Shown here: piece by piece, positions 45,804 through 53,846 of the stretch | Layout of the letters: each line of letters starts with the position of its first letter | How positions within the stretch are numbered: position 1 is the stretch's first letter | Made by a program: the position numbers and the translations under genes | The notes under the pieces: model-generated | What the model was told of the DNA's origin: nothing | The model's input: only the letters and a program-made list of their open reading frames with translations | Database searches by the model: none | Source: Leifsonia sp. Root227 | Lineage (GTDB): Bacteria > Actinomycetota > Actinomycetes > Actinomycetales > Microbacteriaceae | Length of the DNA stretch: 64,000 nucleotides | Direction: 5' to 3' | Assembly: GCF_001428745.1 (NCBI RefSeq) | Contig: NZ_LMIO01000001.1 | Coordinates: forward strand, 830,818-894,817

Positions 45804-46653
45804 GCTGCTCCAGAACTCCGTGTCGCGCTGCGTCCGCCAGTGCTTCATCCCATGCGCGCATGGGCTCGAGGCCGGCAGCGCGCCACGCCTCGTGACCGAG
45901 CACCGAGTACGAGGGCCGAGGTGCGGGGCGGACGAACGCGGAGCTGTCGGTCGGTGTGACCCTATCAGGGTTCAAACCGGCCTCGCTGAACACCGCCTTC
46001 GCGAATCCGTACCAGCTCGTCTGGCCAGCGTTCGTGCCGTGATAGACGCCGGCAGGCGCTTCGGCGTCGAGCAGCGCGACGATCTGCGCCGCGAGGTCGA
46101 CGGTCCACGTCGGCTGGCCGAGCTGGTCCTCCACGACGCTCACGGTCTCGTGGCTGCCTGCTAGTTTCACCATCGTCTTGGCGAAGTTCGCTCCGCCTGC
46201 TCCGTAGAGCCAGGCGGTGCGAACGACGTACGTCCCGTCGGGATGCGCGGCGAGCGCCAGCTCCTCGCCTGCGGCCTTCGTGCGGCCGTAGGCGTTGATC
46301 GGGTCGCGTTGGGCGTCCTCGGCGTACGGCGCGGTGCCGTTGCCGTCGAACACGTAGTCGGTGGAGACGGTGACGAGCTTGGCGCCGTGCTGCTTCGCGG
46401 CGATGGCGAGGTTCTGCGGGCCCGTCGCGTTGATCGCGTACGCCTCGTCTTCGTGCGTCTCGGCGTTGTCCACGTTGGTGTACGCGGCCGCGTTGATGAC
46501 CACGTCGTGGCCAGCGACGGCGGCGAGCACCGCATCCAGGTCGGCCACGTCGAGGTCGGCACGACGCAGCGCGGTGACCTCACGGTCGGCGAGAGCCAGC
46601 TGCAGGTCGAGGCCGAGCTGGCCTGCTGCTCCCGTGATGAGGTAGCGCGTCAT
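45778..46653 (-). CDS. rmlD: dTDP-4-dehydrorhamnose reductase
   Basis: Last step of dTDP-L-rhamnose synthesis. The 291-residue SDR-type protein has the nucleotide motif ITGAAGQLGLDL near 6-17, INAAAYTNVDNAE near 64, TVSTDYVFDG near 97 and the catalytic Tyr-x3-Lys in NAYGRTKAAGE near 122. The start ATG at 46653 overlaps the rmlB stop as TGATG. Together with rmlB here and rmlC-rmlA on the other strand the full four-gene pathway is present within 6 kb. Confidence 0.95.
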   Translation of the reverse strand: MTRYLITGAAGQLGLDLQLALADREVTALRRADLDVADLDAVLAAVAGHDVVINAAAYTNVDNAETHEDEAYAINATGPQNLAIAAKQHGAKLVTVSTDYVFDGNGTAPYAEDAQRDPINAYGRTKAAGEELALAAHPDGTYVVRTAWLYGAGGANFAKTMVKLAGSHETVSVVEDQLGQPTWTVDLAAQIVALLDAEAPAGVYHGTNAGQTSWYGFAKAVFSEAGLNPDRVTPTDSSAFVRPAPRPSYSVLGHEAWRAAGLEPMRAWDEALADAARHGVLEQHDNPESGR

Positions 46654-47642
46654 CAGTTGTCCAGCGCGGCGCGGGCCTTGAGCGGCTCCCACCAGCTGCG
46701 GTTGTCGCGGTACCACTGCACCACGTCGGCGAGACCCTGCTGGAACGGTACCTGCGGCTCGTAGCCGAGCTCGGCGCGGATCTTGGAGATGTCGACCGAA
46801 TACCGCAGGTCGTGCCCGAGGCGGTCGGCGACGCGGTCGACGTACGACCAGTCCTTGCCGGTCGCATCCAGCAGAAGCTGGGTGAGCTCCTTGTTGGTGA
46901 GCTCTGTCCCTCCGCCGATGTTGTAGATCTCGCCGGCGCGGCCGTTCACGAGCACCATCGCGATGCCGCGCGTGTGGTCGTCGACGTGCAGCCAGTCGCG
47001 GATGTTGTTGCCCTCGCCGTACAGCGGGACGTGCTTGTCGTCGATCAGGTTGGTGACGAACAGCGGGATGACCTTCTCGGGGAAGTGGTACGGCCCGTAG
47101 TTGTTCGAGCAGCGCGTGATCGAGACGTTGAGTCCGTGCGTGCGGTAGTAGCTGCGGGCGAGCAGGTCGCTGCCGGCCTTCGACGCCGAGTACGGCGAGT
47201 TCGGCTCGAGCGGGCGCTCCTCGTCCCACGAGCCATCGGCGATGGAGCCGTAGACCTCGTCGGTGGAGACGTGGACGAAGCGCTTGACGTCGTTGCGGAG
47301 CGCGGCGTCGAGGAGCTGCTGGGTTCCGAGCACGTTGGTCTCGACGAAGATGGATGCGTCGCGCACCGAGCGGTCGACGTGCGACTCCGCGGCGAAGTGC
47401 ACCACGGCGTCGATGTCCGGGAACAGCTCGTCGAGCAGGCCGCCGTTGCGGATGTCGCCCTTGATGAAGGTGTAGCGGGGAGAGTCTGCGACCGGCGCCA
47501 GGTTCTCGAGGTTGCCGGAGTACGTCAGTGCGTCGAGCACCACGACCTCAGCGCCTTCGAGCCCGGGGTATGCGTCCTGCAGCGTGCGCCGGACGAAGTT
47601 GGAGCCGATGAAACCGGCGCCGCCGGTGACGAGAATTTTCAT
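46653..47642 (-). CDS. rmlB: dTDP-glucose 4,6-dehydratase
   Basis: Second step of the pathway, giving dTDP-4-keto-6-deoxyglucose. The 329-residue SDR enzyme has the NAD motif TGGAGFIGSNFVR near 6-18, HFAAESHVDRSV near 80, the catalytic STDEVYG near 123, and Tyr-x3-Lys in SPYSASKAGSD near 147. The ATG at 47642 is chosen over one at 47663 because it gives the family N-terminus KILVTGG. A TAGAAT element about 45 bases upstream (47685-47690) may be its -10. The first gene of the minus-strand unit, divergent from a wall-binding protein gene. Confidence 0.95.
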   Translation of the reverse strand: MKILVTGGAGFIGSNFVRRTLQDAYPGLEGAEVVVLDALTYSGNLENLAPVADSPRYTFIKGDIRNGGLLDELFPDIDAVVHFAAESHVDRSVRDASIFVETNVLGTQQLLDAALRNDVKRFVHVSTDEVYGSIADGSWDEERPLEPNSPYSASKAGSDLLARSYYRTHGLNVSITRCSNNYGPYHFPEKVIPLFVTNLIDDKHVPLYGEGNNIRDWLHVDDHTRGIAMVLVNGRAGEIYNIGGGTELTNKELTQLLLDATGKDWSYVDRVADRLGHDLRYSVDISKIRAELGYEPQVPFQQGLADVVQWYRDNRSWWEPLKARAALDN

Positions 47643-47734
47643 GGAAGTTACGACCTGCCTCACGGATTCTGGACTGCCGCAGAGATTCTACCGGGTCGCT
47701 TCCTGAGAGCCTTCATCGATAGGTATCGCGGATA

Positions 47735-47763
47735 TTGCACGACTGCACGGTTCCGCCTAGGCT
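47735..47763 (+). promoter_or_regulatory. Leaderless promoter of the first wall-binding protein gene
   Basis: TTGCAC (47735-47740), a 17-base spacer and TAGGCT (47758-47763), then seven bases to the GTG at 47771. TTGCACGA at the -35 resembles GCACCGAAC and GCACGAAC found about 23 bases before the -10 elements of the other two wall-binding genes. Confidence 0.6.
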
Positions 47764-47770
47764 CGCGCTC

Positions 47771-49657
47771 GTGACTAACTCGGGGGAGCGCACAGGTGCG
47801 CGAATGACACTGTTCGGAATGATCGCGGCGGGGGCCACGGCGATCGCACTCTTGTCGGCGCCCGTGGCGGCGAACGCCGACACGGCGGACGATCAGAAGG
47901 CGGCTCAGTACTACGCGCAGGTGCAGGCGGCCGCTGCGGGGACGGAGACGTCGCAGGAGGCAGAGCAGCAGAACGTCGTCAACGGGATCGGCGAGTTCCA
48001 GACGGCGGGCGCCGCCGACGCGGTGCCGTCGAAGTTCGTCGCAGGCGATCTGGCCAGCGATGCCGTGTTCTACAAGGGCAACGCGTGGAGCGCCGCGACC
48101 ATCCAGTCCTTCCTGAACACCAAGGGCTCCGGATGCACGACCGCGGCTGCGCCGGGGTGCCTCAAGAACTTCAAACAGACCACGCCCACCAAGGCAGCCG
48201 ACCCGATGTGCGCCGCGTACACGGGTGCTGCGGGGGAGACGGCGGCGACGATCATCGCGAAGGTCGGCGTCGCGTGCGGCATCAACCCCGTCGCGCTCCT
48301 CACCATGATCCAGAAGGAGCAGGGTCTCGTCTCTACGACGGCGCCGACCCAGTGGATGTACGACCACGCGACAGGGTGGAACTGCCCGGACACCGCCATC
48401 GGCTGCAGCACGAGCGCATCCTCGACCGGCTTCTTCAACCAGGTCTACGGCGCGGCGTGGCAGTTCAAGCGCTACGCCAACCCTGCAGGCACGAGCAACT
48501 ACTTCACCTGGATCCCCGTCGGGAAGGTCAAGGCCGTCCAGTACAACCTCGACGCATCCTGCGGCACCAAGCAGGTCGCGATCTTCAACAAGGCGACCGC
48601 CGCTCTGTATTACTACACGCCGTACACCCCGAACGACGCATCGCTCGCCAGCTACCCCGGCGAGGGCGACGGCTGCTCCGCATACGGCATCCGCAACTTC
48701 TGGATGCTGTTCAACGCCTGGTACGGATCGTCCACCGCCGGCTCCGTCCCCGCCATGGCGCGGCTCTCCGGCAGCGACAGGTTCGAGACGTCCGCCGCCA
48801 TCTCGCGCGCCGCATATCCGACGCCCGGCGCCGGCGTGGCGTCGGCATACATCGCCAGCGGCATGAACTTCCCCGACGCGCTCGCCGCCGCCCCGGCAGC
48901 CGCGAAACTCGGCGGCCCTCTGCTGCTCGTGCAGACGACCGCGGTTCCATCGCCGATCATGACGGAGCTGCGCAGGCTCAAGCCGAAGACGATCTACGTG
49001 GCCGGCGGCGTCGCCTCGGTGACGGACGGCGTCCTGGCGCAGCTGCGAACCGTCACTCCGACGGTCAAGCGCGTCGCCGACTACGACCGCTTCGCCACGG
49101 CGAGGGCCATCGCGAACCAGGCGTTCGGGTCGGGCGTCGACACCGCGTACGTCACGTCTGGCATGAACTTCCCCGACGCGCTCTCCGCCGGGGGAGCGGC
49201 CGGGGCGCAGGGCAAGCCGGTGCTGCTGGTCAACGGTGCGCTCGGCGCCCCGGACAGCCTCACCGTCGCGGAGCTGCGCTCGCTCAAGGTCACGAAGGTC
49301 AACGTCGTCGGCGGCCCTGCCAGCGTCTCGGCCGGCTTCGCCAACGGGCTGCAGAAGGCTGGCTTCGCCGTGACGAGGCTCGCCGGCAGCGACAGGTTCG
49401 CCACCAGCGTCGCCGTCAACGCCGCCGCGTTCCCCGGAGCGACGTCGACGGCGCTGCTGGCCTCCGGCGCGGCGTTCCCCGACGCGCTCTCCGGCGCAGC
49501 GTACGCCGCGACCGCGAAGAGCCCGCTGCAGGTCACACCCCAGGGATGCGTCTACCCGCAGGCCGCCGTGCAGACCCTCAGGGCGCCGACGTACAAGCTC
49601 CTCGGCGGCACGACGGCGCTCAGCGATCTCGTGGGGAAGCTCAGCGTCTGCCAGTAG
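47771..49657 (+). CDS. Secreted protein with KEQ-motif domain and three CWB2 cell-wall-binding repeats
   Basis: 628-residue exported protein. A signal peptide ending near SAPVAANA (about residue 36) is followed by a polar linker and a Cys-containing domain (about 85-320) with FYKGNAWSAATIQSFLN, ALLTMIQKEQGLVS near 177 and FFNQVYGAAWQFKRYANPAGT near 221. The KEQ stretch resembles active sites of lysozyme-like enzymes but activity is not established. From residue 329 on there are three CWB2 (PF04122) repeats, each starting RLxGSDRFxT or a variant and holding NFPDAL and VxGGxxSV motifs; the family binds anionic or rhamnose-type wall polymers in Firmicutes. The GTG at 47771 is set by the promoter. 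Confidence 0.85.
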   Translation: MTNSGERTGARMTLFGMIAAGATAIALLSAPVAANADTADDQKAAQYYAQVQAAAAGTETSQEAEQQNVVNGIGEFQTAGAADAVPSKFVAGDLASDAVFYKGNAWSAATIQSFLNTKGSGCTTAAAPGCLKNFKQTTPTKAADPMCAAYTGAAGETAATIIAKVGVACGINPVALLTMIQKEQGLVSTTAPTQWMYDHATGWNCPDTAIGCSTSASSTGFFNQVYGAAWQFKRYANPAGTSNYFTWIPVGKVKAVQYNLDASCGTKQVAIFNKATAALYYYTPYTPNDASLASYPGEGDGCSAYGIRNFWMLFNAWYGSSTAGSVPAMARLSGSDRFETSAAISRAAYPTPGAGVASAYIASGMNFPDALAAAPAAAKLGGPLLLVQTTAVPSPIMTELRRLKPKTIYVAGGVASVTDGVLAQLRTVTPTVKRVADYDRFATARAIANQAFGSGVDTAYVTSGMNFPDALSAGGAAGAQGKPVLLVNGALGAPDSLTVAELRSLKVTKVNVVGGPASVSAGFANGLQKAGFAVTRLAGSDRFATSVAVNAAAFPGATSTALLASGAAFPDALSGAAYAATAKSPLQVTPQGCVYPQAAVQTLRAPTYKLLGGTTALSDLVGKLSVCQ

Positions 49658-49660
49658 ACT
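49655..49660 (+). promoter_or_regulatory. -10 element of a leaderless rmlC promoter that includes the upstream stop codon
   Basis: TAGACT, six bases, then the GTG at 49667. Its first three bases are the TAG stop codon of the wall-binding protein gene. Confidence 0.5.
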
Positions 49661-49666
49661 CCTCGG

Positions 49667-50278
49667 GTGCAGATTCGCGAACTGAGTATTCCTGACGCTT
49701 ACGAGATCACTCCGAAGCAGCACGCGGACGACCGCGGACTGTTCCTGGAGTGGTACAGGTTCGACCGTCTGGAGGAGACCGTCGGCCACGCGCTGAACCT
49801 CCGTCAGGGCAACACCTCCGTCTCGAAGCGCGGTTCGGTGCGCGGCATCCACTTCGCCGACATCCCGGTCGGACAGGCCAAGTACGTCACGGCCACGCAC
49901 GGCGCCGTGCTCGACTTCGCCATCGACATCCGGGTGGGCTCCCCGACATACGGTCAGTGGGACACGGTCCTGCTCGACGACAAGGACCGCAAGGCGATCT
50001 ACGTCTCCGAGGCGCTCGGGCACTGCTTCGTCTCGCTGACCGACGAAGCGACCGTCAGCTACCTCGTCACCGACGTGTACAACCCCACCAGGGAGCACGG
50101 GATCAACCCGCTCGACGCCGAGATCGGGCTCCGCTTCCCCGAGGAGGCAGGCGAACTGCTGCTCTCCCCGAAAGACACAGAGGCCCCCGGCCTCGCCGAG
50201 GCCGCAGCGGCCGGGCTGCTCCCCACCTGGGAGGCCGCCCGCGCGTTCTACGCCTCGCTCGACAACGGAGGTAACTGA
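49667..50278 (+). CDS. rmlC: dTDP-4-dehydrorhamnose 3,5-epimerase
   Basis: Third step of dTDP-L-rhamnose synthesis. The 203-residue cupin has the expected segments: DDRGLFLEWYR near 24, NTSVSKRGSVRGIHF near 47-61 with the catalytic His, KYVTATHGAVLDFAIDIR near 68 and EALGHCFVSLTDEATVSYLVTDVYNP near 115-140 with the catalytic Tyr. The start is GTG at 49667. rmlA begins three bases after its stop. The C-terminal 30 residues extend a little beyond the usual end. Confidence 0.93.
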   Translation: MQIRELSIPDAYEITPKQHADDRGLFLEWYRFDRLEETVGHALNLRQGNTSVSKRGSVRGIHFADIPVGQAKYVTATHGAVLDFAIDIRVGSPTYGQWDTVLLDDKDRKAIYVSEALGHCFVSLTDEATVSYLVTDVYNPTREHGINPLDAEIGLRFPEEAGELLLSPKDTEAPGLAEAAAAGLLPTWEAARAFYASLDNGGN

Positions 50279-50281
50279 CCG

Positions 50282-51151
50282 ATGCGCGGAATCATCCTGG
50301 CCGGCGGCTCAGGCACGCGACTGTGGCCGATCACCAAGGGCATCTCCAAGCAGCTGATGCCGATCTACGACAAGCCGATGATCTACTACCCGCTGTCCAC
50401 GCTGATGATGGCGGGGATCAACGAGATCCTGATCATCACGACCCCGGAGTACAACCAGCAGTTCAAGGCGCTGCTCGGCGACGGCTCCGAGCTCGGCATC
50501 CGGCTCGAGTACGCGGTGCAGCCGTCCCCGGACGGCCTGGCGCAGGCGTTCATCATCGGTGAGGAGTTCATCGGGGACGAGTCCGTCGCGCTGGTGCTCG
50601 GCGACAACATCTTCCACGGCGCCGGCCTCGGCTCGTCGCTGCGCAACCACAGCGAGGTCGACGGAGCGCTGATCTTCGCCTACCACGTGAGCAACCCGAC
50701 CGCGTACGGCGTCGTCGAGTTCGACGAGACCTTCACCGCCGTCTCCATCGAGGAGAAGCCGGTCAAGCCGAAGAGCAACTACGCCGTCCCCGGCCTCTAC
50801 TTCTACGACAACTCCGTCGTGGAGATCGCCAAGACGATCGAGCCGAGTGCACGAGGGGAACTCGAGATCTCGACCGTCAACGAGCGCTACCTGGATGCGG
50901 GAACCCTGCAGGTCCAGGTGCTCGACCGCGGAACGGCGTGGCTCGACACCGGGACATTCGAGTCGATGATGCAGGCGTCGGAGTACGTGCGCGTTATCGA
51001 GGACCGGCAGGGCTTCAAGGTGGGCTGCATCGAGGAGATCGCCTGGCGCGCCGGCTGGATCGACGACGACCAGCTCGCCACGCTCGCCGCACCGCTTGTC
51101 AAGAGCGGGTACGGACGCTACCTCAACGGGCTGCTGGCCGTCGAGGCCTGA
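50282..51151 (+). CDS. rmlA: Glucose-1-phosphate thymidylyltransferase
   Basis: First and feedback-controlled step, making dTDP-glucose. The 289-residue protein has the signature [21 protein letters not shown] near 3-23, [21 protein letters not shown] directly after, [13 protein letters not shown] near 107 (catalytic Asp), and [19 protein letters not shown] near 158. GGAGGT nine bases upstream lies in the end of rmlC. A strong terminator 22 bases after the stop ends this unit. Confidence 0.96.
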   Translation: MRGIILAGGSGTRLWPITKGISKQLMPIYDKPMIYYPLSTLMMAGINEILIITTPEYNQQFKALLGDGSELGIRLEYAVQPSPDGLAQAFIIGEEFIGDESVALVLGDNIFHGAGLGSSLRNHSEVDGALIFAYHVSNPTAYGVVEFDETFTAVSIEEKPVKPKSNYAVPGLYFYDNSVVEIAKTIEPSARGELEISTVNERYLDAGTLQVQVLDRGTAWLDTGTFESMMQASEYVRVIEDRQGFKVGCIEEIAWRAGWIDDDQLATLAAPLVKSGYGRYLNGLLAVEA

Positions 51152-51172
51152 GCGCTACGCGCATCCACTGCT

Positions 51173-51209
51173 GACGAAGCTCCCGCCGTGCGACGGCGGG
51201 AGCTTCGTC
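51173..51209 (+). terminator. Strong hairpin terminator after rmlA
   Basis: A perfect 17-base-pair stem with a GCG loop, left arm GACGAAGCTCCCGCCGT, followed by GTTTCGTC. Confidence 0.88.
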
Positions 51210-51254
51210 GTTTCGTCGGCGTGGCGAGCCTGCACCGAACGGTTCGGCGTCGAA

Positions 51255-51260
51255 TAGGGT
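51255..51260 (+). promoter_or_regulatory. Possible -10 element of the protease-type wall protein gene
   Basis: TAGGGT lies about 63 bases before the ATG, leaving a leader with a GAGGAG ribosome site. GCACCGAAC 23 bases before the -10 resembles the -35 area of the gene at 53847. Confidence 0.4.
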
Positions 51261-51323
51261 GGCTGTGGCGCCCGACCGCGCTGTCTACCGGCTCGCCCGG
51301 CACACCGGCTACGAGGAGCAGCA

Positions 51324-53693
51324 ATGTCCAACCTCCGTATGGGTACGGCGAACGTCGCCGCCGTCAGCGCGATCGTCGCCCTGGGGATCGGGGGTCCCGC
51401 CATCGCCGCTCCCGCTCCAGGAGCCGCCGCGAGCAGCGTCAGGCAGGCCGCGGATCCGGCGCCGTCGGCCCCACCGGCTGCGGCCCCACCGGCTGCGACG
51501 CCGAAGAAGATGGGAGAGTACGCTCCCGAGCAGTTCACAGCGGCGGCGGAGGAGCTTCCCGCCGACCTGACCGACGCCGTCGCACGCGACCTCGGGCTGA
51601 CCCCTGAGCAGTACCTGAGCGACGCAGCGGCCGCCACGGATGCCGCCGGCGTCGTCACCTCGCTCAAGAGGGACGGCGTCGACGTCGTCGCCTCGCGCAT
51701 CGACGGCACGGAGCTGCACGTCACGGTCGCGTCGCAGGCGGATGTCGCGCCGGCGGAAGCGTCAGGGGCGACGGTGACGGTCGGCACAGCGGCGCCGGCC
51801 CCGAGCGAGCTGACACTCAACGCAGCAGCCTCTCCGCTCCTCGGCGGCACGGCCTGGGGATACCTCACCAACGCCACCACCGGCGAAGGGGAGCGCTGCT
51901 CGATCGGCTTCAACGGCACGAACGCCGCCAATCAGCCGCAGTTCGTGACGGCAGGTCACTGCGTCCAGGGCACGCCGCAGTCGTCGATCATGCAGATCGT
52001 GCAGAGCAGGCCGAGCGACCCTGCGGCCCAGTTCGGAGCGTCGATCGGCGCACCGCTGGCGGGAAGCTTCCGCTTCGGCGGAGGGTTCGACTCCGGGATC
52101 GTCTCCGTCACCAGCACGGGATTCGCGCCGCAGGCGGCCATCTCGACCTGGGGAGGAGCGCAGGGAGCGCCGACCGCGAGCTCGCTCGCGATCAAGGGCG
52201 ACACCACGGCCGTCGTCGGCGCGGCGATGTGCAAGTCAGGGTCGAGCAGCGGCTGGACCTGCGGCAAGATCCTCTACGTCGACGACCTCGTCAACGTCGA
52301 CGACCAGCAGGTCAACGAGATCATCAGCGACGCGTGCGTGCTGAAGGGCGACAGCGGCGGTTCCGCGGTGGTCGGCGCGTACGCCCTCGGTGTCACGAGC
52401 GCCAGCTCGCAGTCGACCACCTGCGGCTCGGGGCAGCTCGGCGCGTTCTTCCCGCTCCGGTCGGCGACGGCCAACAGCGTCGCGGCGCAGCAGCCGGGCT
52501 GGAAGCTCTCGGTGGCGGTCGCCGCCCCCGTCCCCACGGTGCACAACGGGTCGACCGTTTTCACGCCAGGCTCGTTCACCGGCTCCGTCGCCGGCGGCAA
52601 CGCGCAGACGACCGTGTCGGTCTACTACGACGGGCGCACGGACGCCGCCGGCGCGAACGCCACGGCGACGGTCTCGTCGGCCGGCGCGTGGAGCGTCCCG
52701 CTGCCGACGACGCCGGGCGCGCACACCTACCGCCTCGTCTCCCGCTGGGGCACGACCTCCACCGCGACGACCACGGGTTCGATCAGGACCGTCGCGAAGC
52801 CGGCCGTCGCCCGCCTCTCCGGCAGCGACCGGTTCGACACGGCCGTGCAGATCTCGAAGGCAGGATTCCCCGGCACGGCGGCGACCGTCGTCGTCGCCTC
52901 CGGAGTCGACTTCCCCGACGCCCTGTCCGCCGCCCCCGCCGCCGTCAAGCTCGGTGGCCCGCTGCTGCTGACCATGCCGGGCGCGCTGCCCGCATCCATC
53001 GCTGCGGAGATCGCCAGGCTCAAGCCGAAGAACATCGTCGTGGTCGGGGGCGTGAACGCCGTCTCTCCCGCCGTCGCCACCGCGCTCGGCCGGTACGGCA
53101 AGGTGACGCGTCTGGCGGGAGGCGACCGCTACGAGACGTCCAGGCTGGTCACCTCCTACGCGTTCGGCTCCGCGAAGCGCGTCTACATCGCCACGGGGAC
53201 CTCGTTCCCCGATGCGCTCTCTGCTGGTGCCGCCGCGGGGTCGTTCGCCAACCCCGTCGTCCTGATGCCCGGATACGCGACGGGCGTGGACGCGGGAACC
53301 TCGGCGCTCATCACCAAGCTCGGCGCCACCTCGATCGCTGTGGTCGGCGGGCCGGTCAGCGTCTCCACAGCGCTCGCCGCCTCGCTCGGTCGCATCGCCC
53401 CTGTCACGCGGCTGGGCGGCAGCGACCGCTTCGAGACGGCGCAGGTTGTCAATACGAACGCGTTCGCCACGGACTCCGCGCTGTTCGTCGCCTCGGGTGT
53501 CACCTTCCCCGACGCGCTGGCCGGCTCTGCGCTCGCCGGCGCGAAGGGCGCTCCGCTCTACGTGGTGCCCAACGGATGCGTGGCACAGAGCACCGTCGCG
53601 GAGGTCGGCCGTCTCGGCGCGTCGGCGATGACCGTACTCGGCGGCACGTCGGCGCTCTCGTCGGGCATCTCGTCGCTGAGCGTGTGCCCCTGA
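51324..53693 (+). CDS. Secreted alpha-lytic-like serine protease with three CWB2 wall-binding repeats
   Basis: 789-residue exported protein. Order of parts: signal peptide (to about 29), Ala/Pro-rich linker, a pro-region (about 64-160) with EQFTAAAEELPADLTDAVARDL, a trypsin-fold domain (about 172-390) with His212 in TAGHCV, Asp256 in GGFDSGIVS and Ser344 in LKGDSGGSA, an Ig-like linker (about 405-485), then three CWB2 repeats from about 490 (ARLSGSDRFDT, TRLAGGDRYET, TRLGGSDRFET). The pro-region and triad fit the S1E group (alpha-lytic protease, streptogrisin). It is likely attached non-covalently to the wall by its repeats. GAGGAG five bases upstream supports the ATG. Confidence 0.88.
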   Translation: MSNLRMGTANVAAVSAIVALGIGGPAIAAPAPGAAASSVRQAADPAPSAPPAAAPPAATPKKMGEYAPEQFTAAAEELPADLTDAVARDLGLTPEQYLSDAAAATDAAGVVTSLKRDGVDVVASRIDGTELHVTVASQADVAPAEASGATVTVGTAAPAPSELTLNAAASPLLGGTAWGYLTNATTGEGERCSIGFNGTNAANQPQFVTAGHCVQGTPQSSIMQIVQSRPSDPAAQFGASIGAPLAGSFRFGGGFDSGIVSVTSTGFAPQAAISTWGGAQGAPTASSLAIKGDTTAVVGAAMCKSGSSSGWTCGKILYVDDLVNVDDQQVNEIISDACVLKGDSGGSAVVGAYALGVTSASSQSTTCGSGQLGAFFPLRSATANSVAAQQPGWKLSVAVAAPVPTVHNGSTVFTPGSFTGSVAGGNAQTTVSVYYDGRTDAAGANATATVSSAGAWSVPLPTTPGAHTYRLVSRWGTTSTATTTGSIRTVAKPAVARLSGSDRFDTAVQISKAGFPGTAATVVVASGVDFPDALSAAPAAVKLGGPLLLTMPGALPASIAAEIARLKPKNIVVVGGVNAVSPAVATALGRYGKVTRLAGGDRYETSRLVTSYAFGSAKRVYIATGTSFPDALSAGAAAGSFANPVVLMPGYATGVDAGTSALITKLGATSIAVVGGPVSVSTALAASLGRIAPVTRLGGSDRFETAQVVNTNAFATDSALFVASGVTFPDALAGSALAGAKGAPLYVVPNGCVAQSTVAEVGRLGASAMTVLGGTSALSSGISSLSVCP

Positions 53694-53833
53694 CCCGGCC
53701 GGGACGGGGACCGCGTCTCGACCACCCCCGAACAGGGTTCGTCAAAACTGAGGCAAATTCAATAAATCAGCGTTCGGCGCACAATACGTGCAATTCTTTT
53801 GCGTCGGAGGGCACGAACGCTGCGTATCCTGGC

Positions 53834-53839
53834 TAGGCT
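53834..53839 (+). promoter_or_regulatory. -10 element of a leaderless promoter for the third wall-binding protein gene
   Basis: TAGGCT, seven bases, then the GTG at 53847. GCACGAAC at 53811 may be part of a -35 or an operator. The 70 bases before it (53745-53800) are AT-rich for this genome. Confidence 0.5.
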
Positions 53840-53846
53840 CGACGAT

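Noticed and set aside
47660..50098. Open frame of 812 codons on the minus strand
   Set aside because: Antisense to a wall-binding protein gene and rmlC, both strongly supported on the plus strand.
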